From the NCBI GenBank assembly GCA_963832875.1, contig CAWHWB010000003.1, positions 930,001-994,000 on the forward strand: a stretch of 64,000 nt of DNA, given 5' to 3'. The notes under the pieces are model-generated. The model had not been told where the DNA came from. It searched no databases and worked only from the letters and a program-made list of their open reading frames with translations. Below are positions 1-9,578 of this stretch, piece after piece. The DNA comes from AP-15 sp963832875 (GTDB lineage: Bacteria; Pseudomonadota; Alphaproteobacteria; ATCC43930; CGMCC-115725). Position numbers and translations under genes: made by a program. Each line of letters starts with the position of its first letter. Positions within the stretch are counted from its first letter, which is position 1.

Positions 1-2
1 TG

Positions 3-893
3 GTGCGCAACCTCGCCTCGATCGACGGCACGCGCAAATGGCTGTTGCGGTTTGCCGACGGGCAGGAGGTCGAGACCGTCTACATCCCCGAGGAAGATCG
101 CGGCACCCTATGCGTCTCCTCGCAGGTCGGCTGCACTCTCAACTGCACCTTTTGCCATACCGGGACCCAGCTGTTGGTGCGAAATCTCGGGCCGGACGAA
201 ATCGTCGGGCAGCTCATGGCAGCCCGCGATGCGCTCGGCGAGTGGCTCTCGCCGCAAAGCGACCGGCAAGTGACCAATATCGTGCTGATGGGGATGGGCG
301 AGCCACTCTACAATTTCGACAATGTCGCGGCGGCCGCAAAAATCATGATGGACCCCGAGGGTCTTTCAGTCTCGCGGCGCAAGATCACCCTCTCGACCGC
401 CGGGGTGGTGCCGTTGATCCGCCGCTGCGGCGCCGAGCTTGCGGTCAACCTCGCGATCTCCCTGCATGCGGTGCGCGACGACATTCGCGACCGCCTGGTG
501 CCGCTTAACCGCAAATACCCTATCGCCGAGCTGCTCGACGCCTGCCGCACCTATCCGGGCGGCAGCAACGCGCGCCGTATCACCTTCGAGTACGTCATGC
601 TAAACGGGATCAACGACAGCCCGGCCGAAGCACGCGAGCTGGTGCGGCTCTTGGCCGGGATCCCGGCCAAGGTCAATTTGATCCCGTTCAACCCATGGCC
701 GGGCGCACCCTATGAGTGCTCGACCGAAGCGGCGATCGAGGCGTTTTCCGACATCGTCTTCGCCGCCGGCTATTCGGCGCCGGTGCGCACCCCGCGCGGC
801 CGCGACATTCTCGCCGCCTGCGGCCAGCTCAAATCGGCCAGCGTCAAGCTGCGCCGCAGCGAGCGCGAGCGCACCGGCGCGCTGCCCGCCTGA
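3..893 (+). CDS. rlmN: 23S rRNA (adenine-C2) methyltransferase RlmN, 5'-truncated by window edge
   Basis: Radical-SAM enzyme that methylates C2 of A2503 in 23S rRNA and A37 in some tRNAs. The frame is open from the left edge, so the N-terminal part (roughly 70-100 residues, judged from the usual 370-400 length) lies outside the window; the GTG at the edge is not taken as the true start. In the visible 296 residues the iron-sulfur motif CxxxCxxC is CTLNCTFC (Cys44, Cys48, Cys51), and the second catalytic cysteine is in the C-terminal ACGQL motif (Cys273). The SAM-binding GEPLYN stretch is also present. A GTG-started hydrolase gene begins 21 bases after the stop. Confidence 0.96.
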   Translation: MRNLASIDGTRKWLLRFADGQEVETVYIPEEDRGTLCVSSQVGCTLNCTFCHTGTQLLVRNLGPDEIVGQLMAARDALGEWLSPQSDRQVTNIVLMGMGEPLYNFDNVAAAAKIMMDPEGLSVSRRKITLSTAGVVPLIRRCGAELAVNLAISLHAVRDDIRDRLVPLNRKYPIAELLDACRTYPGGSNARRITFEYVMLNGINDSPAEARELVRLLAGIPAKVNLIPFNPWPGAPYECSTEAAIEAFSDIVFAAGYSAPVRTPRGRDILAACGQLKSASVKLRRSERERTGALPA

Positions 894-914
894 GAGCACC
901 CACGGCCCGCCCGC

Positions 915-1719
915 GTGCTTTACCCGCTGTTCGGATGTGCGCTGGCCGCTTATGGCGGTGTCCTCAGCGGCCTCTACCTGTTCCAGCGTCGGCTGCTCTA
1001 TCGTCCGCGCGGAACCCGGCCGGCACTCGCCGATCTGGCGCTGCTCGGGGTGCGCGAGGTGACGCTGACGACAACGGACGGGCTTTCGCTGCTGTCCTGG
1101 TACCGGCCGCCCGAGGCCGGCCGGCCGGTGATCGTCTATTTTCATGGCAATGGCGGACACATCGGCTATCGCAGCGAGCGCCTGCGCCGATTTGCCCGCG
1201 GGGGCTACGGGGTGCTGTTGGCGGAATATCGCGGCTACGCCGGCAATCCCGGCATGCCCTGCGAGACGGGGTTGTACCTCGATGCGGAGGCGGCGCTCGA
1301 TTTTCTCGCCGGCGAGGCGATCGCGCCGAGCCGGCTCGTGCTATGGGGTGAGTCGCTGGGCTCGGGTGTCGCCGTCTACCTGGCAGCGCGGCGCGAGGTC
1401 GCAGGCATCATTCTCGAAGCACCGTTCACAAGCGTCAGCGCCGCGGCGCAGCGCCAATACCCGTTCGTGCCGGCGGCCTTGCTGGTGCACGACCGCTTCG
1501 AACTCGCTATCACTGATCGGCCGGATCACTGCGCCGCTCCTGGTGCTGCATGGCGAGCGCGATCGGATCGTTCCGGTCCGCATGGGCCGAGCGCTCCTCG
1601 ATGCCGCACCGCAGCCGAATGAGGGCTGGTTCGCCGCCAAAGCCGGCCACGAGAACCTCGCCCAATTCGGCGCGCTCGATGCTGCCCTAGCTTTTATCGA
1701 GCGGCGGCTCGGCGGATAG
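915..1719 (+). pseudogene. Alpha/beta hydrolase (BAAT/Abhd13-like), one-base frameshift
   Basis: Serine hydrolase of the alpha/beta fold; substrate unknown. Starting from GTG at 915, an N-terminal hydrophobic segment (about residues 4-24) suggests membrane anchoring. The oxyanion-hole motif HGNGGH and the nucleophile elbow GESLG (Ser) follow. After 'HDRF' the frame is lost, and the rest of the domain, including LLVLHGERD (catalytic Asp region) and a C-terminal GHENL histidine, continues in the next frame to 1719. Removing one A from CGAACTCG at 1499-1506 restores DRFDSLS and an intact protein of 267 residues. The remainder is well conserved, so either a very recent frameshift or a sequence error is likely. 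It may be co-transcribed with rlmN. Confidence 0.85.
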
Positions 1720-1730
1720 CGGGCTTTGCC

Positions 1731-2150
1731 TCAGCCGGATTGCTTGCGCCAGACGTATGTGATGACGCAAAACGTCCCGCTATACTGCCCGCTTATGATG
1801 CCCTGAGTGTCGACGTGGCCGTCAACACGTATGTAGTTCCGGTTCCGCATAACCAAAAAGCCTTCCGGGTTCACGGTTCCCACCCAGGTACCGCGCCCTG
1901 TCGCCCGCACGACGCCATTGGTGATCGTCAGCGGAACTGGAATACCGTTCCTCCCCGCACATTTGGGACCCCGGTCCGGACTCGCCGATGTCGGCGCTGC
2001 GCTGGGTCTTGAATATTGGTACATCTCTCTCGACACACCGGCATAATTTCCGTCGAACGCTGTTGCCTTCGGTACGGGGGCCTGCGCGGCAACTGGCGTC
2101 GCCAACGCGAGAGCTGCGATCATCAGGAGTGCTTTCGCTCGGCCTGACAT
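1731..2150 (-). CDS. Small secreted hypothetical protein
   Basis: A 139-residue protein of unknown function. The chosen ATG at 2150 is preceded by a strong purine-rich ribosome site (GAGGGGGG) and gives a clear signal peptide: positively charged start (MSGRAK), hydrophobic core, and an A-Q-A type cleavage region near residue 23. The mature part has two cysteines, one in KCAGRNG and one in GTFCV, that could form a disulfide, and alternating short hydrophobic stretches (GTWVGTV, GQYSGTFCV) that suggest a small beta-rich periplasmic domain. It is divergent from argG and ends 11 bases from the stop of the convergent hydrolase. No family was recognised. Confidence 0.7.
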   Translation of the reverse strand: MSGRAKALLMIAALALATPVAAQAPVPKATAFDGNYAGVSREMYQYSRPSAAPTSASPDRGPKCAGRNGIPVPLTITNGVVRATGRGTWVGTVNPEGFLVMRNRNYIRVDGHVDTQGIISGQYSGTFCVITYVWRKQSG

Positions 2151-2269
2151 GTTTCCCCCCTCGTATTCTCGGGATGATAATACTCCGCCTCGCCTGATCG
2201 AGATAGCGGGATCGGCGGATGCGGCGGGTTGCGGTTCCGGTGCGGGGCAGACGGGAAAGGGACAGGGCA
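2151..2269. promoter_or_regulatory. Divergent intergenic region, secreted protein / argG
   Basis: This 119-base gap separates two outward-facing genes and must hold both promoters. A -10-like GATAAT is visible on the plus strand at 2176-2181, without a good -35 at the right distance. No ARG-box-like palindrome was recognised by eye, so arginine control is not shown. Confidence 0.3.
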
Positions 2270-3481
2270 ATGCCGGATGCGGTGAAGAAAATCGTGCTTG
2301 CTTATTCGGGCGGGCTCGACACCTCGGTGATCCTGCGCTGGCTGCAGCAGACCTATCGCTGCGAGGTCGTGACCTTCACCGCCGATCTGGGACAGGGCGA
2401 GGAGTTGGAGCCGGCGCGCAAAAAGGCCGAATTGCTCGGCGCCGCGCAAATCTTTGTCGACGATTTGCGCGAGGAATTTGTCAGCGATTTCGTTTTTCCG
2501 ATGTTTCGCGCTAACGCGCTTTATGAAGGCGCCTACCTGCTCGGTACCTCGGTCGCCCGGCCGTTGATCGCCAAGCGCCAGATCGAGATCGCGCGCATGG
2601 TCGGGGCTGACGCGGTCGCCCACGGCGCTACCGGCAAGGGCAACGACCAGGTCCGCTTCGAGCTAGGCTATTACGCGCTCGCCCCAGACATCAAGGTGAT
2701 CACCCCCTGGCGCGAGTGGGATTTGACGTCGCGCACCCTTCTCCTCGGCTATGCCGACCGGCACCAGATCCCGATCGCCCGCGACAAGCGCGGCGAGGCG
2801 CCGTTTTCGGTTGATGCCAATTTGTTGCACGTCTCGGCCGAAGGGAAGGCGCTGGAAGACCCGTGGGCTGAGCCCGAAGAATTCGTCTTCAGCCGCACCG
2901 TCGCTCCGGAAGCCGCCCCCGACACGCCGCAATACGTCGAGATCGCGTTCGCGCGCGGCGATCCGGTCGCGGTCGATGGCGAGCGGCTGTCGCCTGCGGC
3001 ATTGCTGACGCGGCTCAACGAGTTCGGCGGCCGGCACGGGATCGGCCGGCTCGATCTGGTCGAGAACCGGTTTGTCGGCATGAAATCGCGCGGCGTCTAC
3101 GAGACCCCCGGCGGCACGATCCTCCTGGCCGCCCATCGCGGCATCGAAAGCTTGACCCTCGACCGCGGCGCCGCGCATCTGAAAGACGAGCTGATGCCGC
3201 GCTACGCCGAACTCATCTACAACGGCTTCTGGTACTCGCCCGAGCGCCGGATGCTGCAGGCATTGATTGACAACAGCCAGGAAAACGTCGAGGGCGTCGT
3301 GCGCCTTAAACTCTACAAGGGCTCGGCCCAAGTCGTCGGCCGCAAATCGCCGAAGAGCCTTTACAGCCGAGGCCACGTCACCTTCGAAGAAGATACCGTC
3401 TACGACCAGCACGACGCCGAAGGTTTCATCAAACTCAACGCGCTGCGCCTGAGGCTCGCCGCCCGCCGCGATCGGGGATGA
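2270..3481 (+). CDS. argG: Argininosuccinate synthase
   Basis: ATP-dependent ligase joining citrulline and aspartate to form argininosuccinate, the penultimate step of arginine synthesis in the cytosol. The ATG at 2270 is chosen over an upstream in-frame ATG (2219) because it follows an AAAGGGACAGGG ribosome site and gives the family N terminus; the product is 403 residues, the usual length. The ATP-pyrophosphatase loop AYSGGLDTS is at residues 11-19. Citrulline/aspartate-binding stretches GATGKGNDQVRFE and the C-terminal SLYSRGHVTFEED block are also visible. The gene stands alone; the next gene downstream (pdxA) is convergent. Confidence 0.96.
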   Translation: MPDAVKKIVLAYSGGLDTSVILRWLQQTYRCEVVTFTADLGQGEELEPARKKAELLGAAQIFVDDLREEFVSDFVFPMFRANALYEGAYLLGTSVARPLIAKRQIEIARMVGADAVAHGATGKGNDQVRFELGYYALAPDIKVITPWREWDLTSRTLLLGYADRHQIPIARDKRGEAPFSVDANLLHVSAEGKALEDPWAEPEEFVFSRTVAPEAAPDTPQYVEIAFARGDPVAVDGERLSPAALLTRLNEFGGRHGIGRLDLVENRFVGMKSRGVYETPGGTILLAAHRGIESLTLDRGAAHLKDELMPRYAELIYNGFWYSPERRMLQALIDNSQENVEGVVRLKLYKGSAQVVGRKSPKSLYSRGHVTFEEDTVYDQHDAEGFIKLNALRLRLAARRDRG

Positions 3482-3648
3482 TCGCTCCCCTTAGGTCGCC
3501 GCATCGGGCCTCGCAGCGGTTCGCGGTTGGCCCCCTCAAGAATACTCAGCCCGGACCACCCCTTAGGATTAAGACCTGCTTCGCCGGTGTGACCAGATTT
3601 TGGACACCGTCTGCCAGAATTGATCCGGCGACGGCTCCTCCAAGGTGC

Positions 3649-4650
3649 TTACACCGCCTGCCGCCGCCGTGCCGCCATCTCGGCGGCCAGCCGCAGTGCG
3701 GCGACCAGGCTGGCCTCGCGTGCGACGCCCTTGCCGGCGATCGCGAAGGCGGTGCCGTGGTCGGGCGAGGTGCGCACGAACGGCAATCCCAGGGTCACGT
3801 TGACGCCGCCGTCGAAATCAACGGTCTTGATCGGGATCAGCGCCTGGTCGTGATACATGCACAATGCCGCGTCATAGCCGGCGCGCGCCTCGGCGTGGAA
3901 CATCGTGTCCGCCGCCAGCGGGCCGCGCGCATCGATGCCGAGGGCGCGTAATTCGGCGATTGCCGGGCCGATAATGTCGATCTCCTCACGGCCGAGACCG
4001 CCCGCTTCACCGGCATGCGGGTTGAGCCCGGCGACGGCGAGCACCGGTGCGGCGATGCCGAAATCCTGCCGCAACGCCGCCGCGGCGGTGCGTCCGGCAT
4101 CGACGATCGCCGCCGCGGTCAGGGTTTCGACCGCCCGCCGCAGCGCCAGATGGATCGTGACCGGGACGACCCGCAATTGCGAGCAGACCAGCATCATGAC
4201 CGGGGTCGCCCCCCCGCCGGCGAGTTCGGCCAAATATTCGGTGTGCCCGGGATGGCGAAAACCGGCACGATAGAGGCTCTCCTTGTGGATCGGGTTGGTG
4301 ACCAGCGCCGCGGCGCGGCCGCCACGGACATCGGCGACCGCGGCCTCGATCGCGCTCAAAATGGCCGGTGCGTCGGCCGGATCGGGCCGGCCCGGCCGGC
4401 CGCACAAGGCGGCGCTGATCGGCAGCACCGGCAGCGCTTGGCCAAAAATCCCGCGCGCCTCGGCGGGCGCCTCGATCGCCCGGACCGGCGCCGGCCAGTC
4501 GAGCCCTGCGGCGAGGAAGGCGAGGCGATCAGGGTCGTCGATCACATAAAAGACCGGATCTCCCGGGCGTCGGCCGAGCCATGCCTTCAAGGCGATTTCG
4601 CCGCCGATCCCGGCGGGCTCGCCCATGGTCACGGCGAGCGGCAGCGCCAT
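3649..4650 (-). CDS. pdxA: 4-hydroxythreonine-4-phosphate dehydrogenase
   Basis: NAD-dependent enzyme of pyridoxal-5'-phosphate synthesis that oxidises 4-phosphohydroxy-L-threonine, leading to 3-amino-1-hydroxyacetone phosphate. The protein has 333 residues, the normal length. It opens with TMGEPAGIGGEI, the typical N-terminal signature, and carries the metal-binding histidines in HPGHTEYL, in FHAEARAGYDA and in YHDQALIPIK, followed by the C-terminal TSPDHGTA block. The start lies 3 bases after the surA stop, so it is translated from the same mRNA. In many alphaproteobacteria rsmA/ksgA follows pdxA; here it is absent and argG is convergent. Confidence 0.95.
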   Translation of the reverse strand: MALPLAVTMGEPAGIGGEIALKAWLGRRPGDPVFYVIDDPDRLAFLAAGLDWPAPVRAIEAPAEARGIFGQALPVLPISAALCGRPGRPDPADAPAILSAIEAAVADVRGGRAAALVTNPIHKESLYRAGFRHPGHTEYLAELAGGGATPVMMLVCSQLRVVPVTIHLALRRAVETLTAAAIVDAGRTAAAALRQDFGIAAPVLAVAGLNPHAGEAGGLGREEIDIIGPAIAELRALGIDARGPLAADTMFHAEARAGYDAALCMYHDQALIPIKTVDFDGGVNVTLGLPFVRTSPDHGTAFAIAGKGVAREASLVAALRLAAEMAARRRQAV

Positions 4651-4653
4651 CGC

Positions 4654-5952
4654 TCAAACCCGGACATCGACATAGGCGTCTCGCCGCAGATCCTCCATAT
4701 AACGCCGGGCGAGCATGTCGAGCCGCTCGCGCATCAGGGTCTCAGCGACAGCGTCGCGGGTCACATTCTCGGGTTTAGGCTCGGCCTTGCTGCAGACCAT
4801 GATGACGCCGACGCCGTTCTTTTGCAGGATCGGCTGCGAGGCCTGCCCGACGCCCAGCGCCAGGATCGTGCTGCGCATCGCCGGGGCGATCTGGCTGACC
4901 CGCAGATCGCCTTCACTAGACAACTGCGGCGCCTTTTCCTTACCAATCTTCATCATGTCCGTGCAGCTCTTGGCCTCGGTCCGGACCGATTGGGCGGCAT
5001 CGAATGCGGCCCGCCGCGCCTCTTCGCTCGACTGCGGGGCCAGCGGGAACACCACCTGGGCAAGGTGCAACACCGTATCCTCCTGGCTGACCGAGCGGCC
5101 GGTGCGCCGGTCGAGCACGAGCAGGAGGTAATAGCCGCCCGCGGTGCGGATCGGCGGCGACAATTCGCCCGGGCGCATTTAAGTCACCGCTTTTGCCAAG
5201 GCCGGGCTGAGTTCGTCGGGGTGAATCCAGCCGAGGTCGCCGCCGACGGCCGCGGTCGGCGATTGCGAGAATTGCTGGGCCACCGCGGAAAACCGCGCGC
5301 CCTGCTTCATCTGCTCGCTCAGCCGCTGGGCGAGCGCCAGCACCTCGCCATCCTGCTGTGGGTTGTCGACGGCCAGGAAGATTTCGGCGACCCGGCTCTC
5401 CGGCTCGTTTTCGTTCTGCTTGAGACGCTTCAGGGTTTCATCGATTTCCGCGTCGGAGACCGGGTCGGTATCCGCCGCAATCTGCCGTACCAGCTTGGCC
5501 CATACGATCGATGCCTTGACCTGGTCGACCAATGCGCTGTGTTCGATGCCGTTCGCCTTGAGGACTTGATCGAGCTGACCGGGCTGCATGTTGTTCTGTT
5601 GCGCGATCGAGGCGATCGTCTTGTTGATTTCGGCGTCTGTAGCGGTGACGTTCTTGCGCTTAGCCTCCTGCATCTGCAGCTTCTCGTCGATCAAGGTGCG
5701 CAGCACCTGGGCGGCGAGGCGCTGCCGCGCCTGCGGCGTGTCGGCGATGCTGGTGGACAGCATTACCATTCGAATCCGCGAGGCGAGATCGGCGACCGAG
5801 ATGACCTCGTCGTTGACGACGGCTGCGATCCGGATCTCGGGATATGGCCCGGCGGGCGGCGGGGCCGGCCGCGGGCCGGCTGCCGGGGCGGCGAAGGCGG
5901 GAAAACCACCGACCAGCAGCAACATTACGGCAAGCCAGCGAATCTTGGTCAT
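4654..5952 (-). pseudogene. surA: Periplasmic chaperone/peptidyl-prolyl isomerase SurA, interrupted by one in-frame stop
   Basis: SurA escorts unfolded outer-membrane proteins across the periplasm; here it sits beside lptD, one of the classic clients. Starting at ATG 5952 (GGAG ribosome site), a signal peptide MTKIRWLAVML... is followed by the SurA N domain (about residues 35-170) and a parvulin domain containing GGDLGWIHPDEL. A TAA codon at 5179-5181 (minus strand) then stops the frame after KAVT, and the same frame continues immediately with MRPGELSPPIRT and a normal C-terminal lobe to 4654. With the stop read as a sense codon the protein would be 432 residues, the usual size. A C in place of T would give CAA (Gln) and a GACTC site. 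A sequence error or very recent mutation is more likely than decay. Confidence 0.88.
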
Positions 5953-6072
5953 CGATCTCCAGCCTCGTTTGCTTGATCGAGCACCCGACATTACACCTTT
6001 GCTCTTGTGTTGTCGCCGGCAGGCAAGGTTGAGCGCCGACTGTTGACCGGTACGCAACCACCGCGCTCACGC

Positions 6073-8454
6073 TCACGGCAGCGTGCCGCCGGCAAGCGTG
6101 GCAACCGTGCCGCCGATCTCGCCGAGATTCTTGAACACGACGCTGAACTGCACCGAGACCCCCGGGGTGACAGCACCGTTGCGGATGCCGGATTGGGTCA
6201 GCGACCCGATAAACGCCAAGCATTCATCCTGGTAGATGGCGGCCAGTGTGGCGTAGAGGCTGCTGCTGCTCGATTCTGGCGTGGCCACCCCGTTGACGAT
6301 GTTGGAGCTGCCGGTGAGATTGATGGTCTCGCTGCCTTGCAGCGACCAGTAGCGCGTCAGCTTCGCGGTGAGCGCCAACGCAAGCTGCTCCTGCTTGCCA
6401 TACAGCACGTTCTGGCCGGTGACCGGGTTGGTCACGACTTCGTTCGGCAGCTGCGCCGGGATCAACACGTAATTGGCGCTGACCCTGAGATTCTGCGGTC
6501 CGGTGGCGATTGTCGCCTGTTGCTCGCGATAAGCGAAATCGGTGGCGGCGAGGCGGAAGCGATAAATCAGGTCGAGATAGGAGCTGGGCGAGAGCACGAC
6601 CCGCCCGACGAGATCGGAAAGGCGGTTTTCCGCACCCGAGCCAGGCGGCAGAAACGGGTTTGTCTCCGCCCGGTAGCTTTGACCGATCAGCATCCGATAG
6701 CTGCCGCCAGTGCTGTCGTAGAGCCCGAATTTGGCTCCGTAATCAACCCGCTGGCCGGTATCCAGTATGTCGTAGCCGGCCAGCCGGTCGGGCCGGAACA
6801 AGTCGGTATCGTCATAGTTGAAGGATAGGCTGTCCTCGTCCGGGATCTTTCGTTGGTTGCCGCCGTTGGGACCGGCGTAGACCGCAACAATCGGCTCGAT
6901 CAGCGGCGTGAGCGTGTCGCCCGGGTGGATCAGCGGGTAGCTCCACTTGAGCCCGACCTGGGGAAAGGCACGGCCGGTGAGAAAATTCGTGGCGATCGGC
7001 TCGGCCGCCGGTTTCCCGTCTACCGGAAAATACGCCGAGGGCAGGTCCGGGTTCGAAACCGGGCTCAGATCGTTGACCGAATAGGCGTCGCCCCGCAGGC
7101 TCGCGGTAAACAGGTATTGTCCGCCGATGCCGTCCTTGAAGCTGCGCTCCCATTCCGAACCGAGCGAGAGGCGGCGAGTTTGGGTGCCGACTTCGCGCAC
7201 GATGTCCAGAAGATTGGCGTTGAGGTTCCAGCGCCCGCCAAGCGCGTCGGGCTCGCTCTGCCAGTTGCGATTGATGACCGGCAGCACGATCGGCTGGGTC
7301 GAATCGCCGAGACCGGGCAGCAGCGGCTGAAACACGTAGGCGTCGACGTCGGTCGACCCGCGGGCGTCGAACCCTTCGAGATAACCGCGGCTGATTTCTG
7401 CGTTCAGCAACGGGTTGCCGTAGCCGAATTCCAACAGATAGCTCTGGTCGGAAACGCGCTGCACGTCGAGGCCGGTGCGCCAGGTGTCGTCGAGATCGAA
7501 CACGGCGTGCTCGTCGATGTTGCCGCGCACGATGTTGCCGGTGTCCTCGGTCCCCTCGGGGTTGCTGTAATTGAGGCTGCCGTCGGCCTCGAGCTCGCCG
7601 TTGTCGAAGCGCTCGCGATACTCGCCGCCGAGCACCGGCCCCGCTTTGGTGGTGAACCGCGGCGTCAAGGTCAGGTCCTTATCCGGCCCGAGCACCAGGT
7701 AATAGGGAATTGCGATATGCTCGCCGAGCGTGCTCGAACTACCGAAAGACGGCGCGAGAAACCCGCTCGCGCGCTTGACCCCGGGCTCGGGCACCGAGAT
7801 GTAGGGGGTGTAGAAGATCGGCCACCCGTAGAGTTCCATAGTGGCATCACGAAACTCGACGAGCTTCATGGTCTTGTCATCATCGATCTCGCGTGCCTCG
7901 AGCTGCCATTCCGGCGGCGCGCTCGGGTCTCTGCGGCACAAGTCGCAAGGCGAATAGACGGCGCGCCGCAGCTCGGTCCGATTGCCGTTGGTGCGTCGCG
8001 CAGTATTGGCCGCCAACCGCGACCGGTCGGCGAGCAGCATGCGCACGTCCTTGGCAAAGCCCTGGTTCATCGCATCGCGCAGCTCCAAGTAATTAGCGAA
8101 CAGGATCTCGCCGGTCGGTTGCGACAGGCTGACGTTTCCCGATGCCGTGATGGTGTCGGTGCGCTGATTGTAGGTGACCGTATCCGCTAGCAGGACCTCG
8201 CCGTTCTGCGAGATCTCGACGTGTCCGCGGGCAATCGTCAGGGCGAGGTCCTCGTTGTACTCGACCTCGTCGGCGCGCACCGCAATCGGAGCGTTGGCAT
8301 TCTGTTTCGGGCCGCCGGCAAGACCGATCTGGGCCGCGGCCGGGAGAGCGGCGAAGGCGACGGCAAGCAGCCCCGACAGCAGGGTGCCGAGCCCGCGCCG
8401 CGCCATGATCCGGACGCCGGGCCCGTGCGAGGCGCGACCCCGGCGGTCCCCCAT
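6073..8454 (-). CDS. lptD: LPS-assembly outer-membrane protein LptD
   Basis: Outer-membrane beta-barrel that, with LptE, inserts lipopolysaccharide into the outer leaflet. The ATG at 8454 overlaps the lptG stop by one base and has a GGAGG site 7 bases upstream; ATG 8406 is an alternative that gives a shorter signal-peptide n-region. From 8454 the product is 793 residues. The N-terminal OstA-like domain (about residues 50-180, starting ADEVEYNEDLALTIARG) is followed by the LptD barrel. Cysteine pairs in the CDLC motif and in DECLAF match the alphaproteobacterial pattern and may form the disulfides needed for activity. It is third in the operon lptF-lptG-lptD-surA-pdxA. Confidence 0.95.
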   Translation of the reverse strand: MGDRRGRASHGPGVRIMARRGLGTLLSGLLAVAFAALPAAAQIGLAGGPKQNANAPIAVRADEVEYNEDLALTIARGHVEISQNGEVLLADTVTYNQRTDTITASGNVSLSQPTGEILFANYLELRDAMNQGFAKDVRMLLADRSRLAANTARRTNGNRTELRRAVYSPCDLCRRDPSAPPEWQLEAREIDDDKTMKLVEFRDATMELYGWPIFYTPYISVPEPGVKRASGFLAPSFGSSSTLGEHIAIPYYLVLGPDKDLTLTPRFTTKAGPVLGGEYRERFDNGELEADGSLNYSNPEGTEDTGNIVRGNIDEHAVFDLDDTWRTGLDVQRVSDQSYLLEFGYGNPLLNAEISRGYLEGFDARGSTDVDAYVFQPLLPGLGDSTQPIVLPVINRNWQSEPDALGGRWNLNANLLDIVREVGTQTRRLSLGSEWERSFKDGIGGQYLFTASLRGDAYSVNDLSPVSNPDLPSAYFPVDGKPAAEPIATNFLTGRAFPQVGLKWSYPLIHPGDTLTPLIEPIVAVYAGPNGGNQRKIPDEDSLSFNYDDTDLFRPDRLAGYDILDTGQRVDYGAKFGLYDSTGGSYRMLIGQSYRAETNPFLPPGSGAENRLSDLVGRVVLSPSSYLDLIYRFRLAATDFAYREQQATIATGPQNLRVSANYVLIPAQLPNEVVTNPVTGQNVLYGKQEQLALALTAKLTRYWSLQGSETINLTGSSNIVNGVATPESSSSSLYATLAAIYQDECLAFIGSLTQSGIRNGAVTPGVSVQFSVVFKNLGEIGGTVATLAGGTLP

Positions 8455-9551
8455 CAGCCATCCTCCAGATGCAGCAGCATCGAGGCGCCGAAGACCAGGC
8501 TGATCCCGGTCGGGGTCCAGGCGGCAAGAACCACCGGAACCTTGGCGGAAAGCCCGAGGGCAAAGACGATGTCCGAAAGGACATAGAGCGCGAAGCCGCT
8601 GGCCACGCCGCCGACGATCATCAAGGTGGCGCCGCCGCGCCGCTGCAGGCGCAGGCTGAAGATGGCGGCGATGAGGACCATTGCGCACAACAGAAACGGT
8701 CGCGCGAGCAGCACGTTGAAATGCAGCTGATGGCGCTGCGCCGGGAAGCCCGATCGCTCCAGCAAGGCGATGAAGCTGGGCAGCTCCCAAAACGACATGG
8801 TGTCGGGGGAGGCGAAGCTCTCTTCGATTTTGTATGGCGTCAGCTGTGTTGGCAGGCGCCATTGCGAGAACGGTTGCGGTGGCGTGTTCGGCCACCAGCG
8901 AACACCGTTCTCGATCAGCCAGTCGCCGGCCTTCAGCTGCGCCGTCCGCGCATCGATTCGCGAGGTGAACTCGCTCCGGGAATCAAAGAAGAACAGCGTG
9001 ACGTGATCAAGAATGAGACCCGGCCCGCCGAGCTTGGCCGCATGGATGATGATCTGGTCGCCGGCCGGGTCGCTTTGCCGAAGCCACAACCCGGCGCTCG
9101 ACAGCGACAGCTGATCCGATCCTTCGCGCAAAACGCTGGCGTCGAGCTTTTCGTAGTTGGCTTCCGCCACCGAGGCGATCGGATTGAAGATGGTGACCGC
9201 GAAGATGCCGATCAGCAGTGCCACGAGCACGGCGGGGGTCAAAAATTGCCAGACCGAGATCCCTGCAGCCCGCGCGACCACCAGTTCGTTGCTTCGCGTC
9301 AGCCGCCAAAAGGCGAGCATCGTCCCGAACAGCACCGCAAACGGCAGTACCTCCTGGGCGGTCTGCGGCAGCTGCAGCGCCGCCATCTCGAACAGCAGCC
9401 CGAGGGTTGCTTGGAGTCTCGATCCGCCGCGGCGGATCAGCTCGATGTAGTCGAGCAGAAAGGTGATAATCGCCATCGCCGCGAAGACGCCGCAGAACCA
9501 TGCGAAGAATAGCCGCGCGATATAGGCGGAAAGGGTCTTGGCGAGCTGCAC
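8454..9551 (-). CDS. lptG: LPS export ABC transporter permease LptG
   Basis: Inner-membrane permease of the LptB2FG extractor that pulls LPS out of the inner membrane. The 365-residue protein has the YjgP/YjgQ architecture: TM1 near residues 11-31, more membrane helices to about residue 120, a periplasmic jellyroll domain (about 130-265, with SLSSAGLWLRQSD), then three C-terminal helices. It lies 27 bases downstream of lptF and overlaps lptD by one base (TGATG). The ATPase lptB is not in the window. Confidence 0.94.
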   Translation of the reverse strand: MQLAKTLSAYIARLFFAWFCGVFAAMAIITFLLDYIELIRRGGSRLQATLGLLFEMAALQLPQTAQEVLPFAVLFGTMLAFWRLTRSNELVVARAAGISVWQFLTPAVLVALLIGIFAVTIFNPIASVAEANYEKLDASVLREGSDQLSLSSAGLWLRQSDPAGDQIIIHAAKLGGPGLILDHVTLFFFDSRSEFTSRIDARTAQLKAGDWLIENGVRWWPNTPPQPFSQWRLPTQLTPYKIEESFASPDTMSFWELPSFIALLERSGFPAQRHQLHFNVLLARPFLLCAMVLIAAIFSLRLQRRGGATLMIVGGVASGFALYVLSDIVFALGLSAKVPVVLAAWTPTGISLVFGASMLLHLEDG

Positions 9552-9578
9552 GAGGGGCTTTCGGGAGACCCGGCGCGG

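Noticed and set aside
4015..5976. Long plus-strand open frame of 653 codons across pdxA and surA
   Set aside because: It is antisense to two well-recognised genes, has a composition typical of GC-rich shadow frames (Arg, Gly, Asp, His) and no domain.
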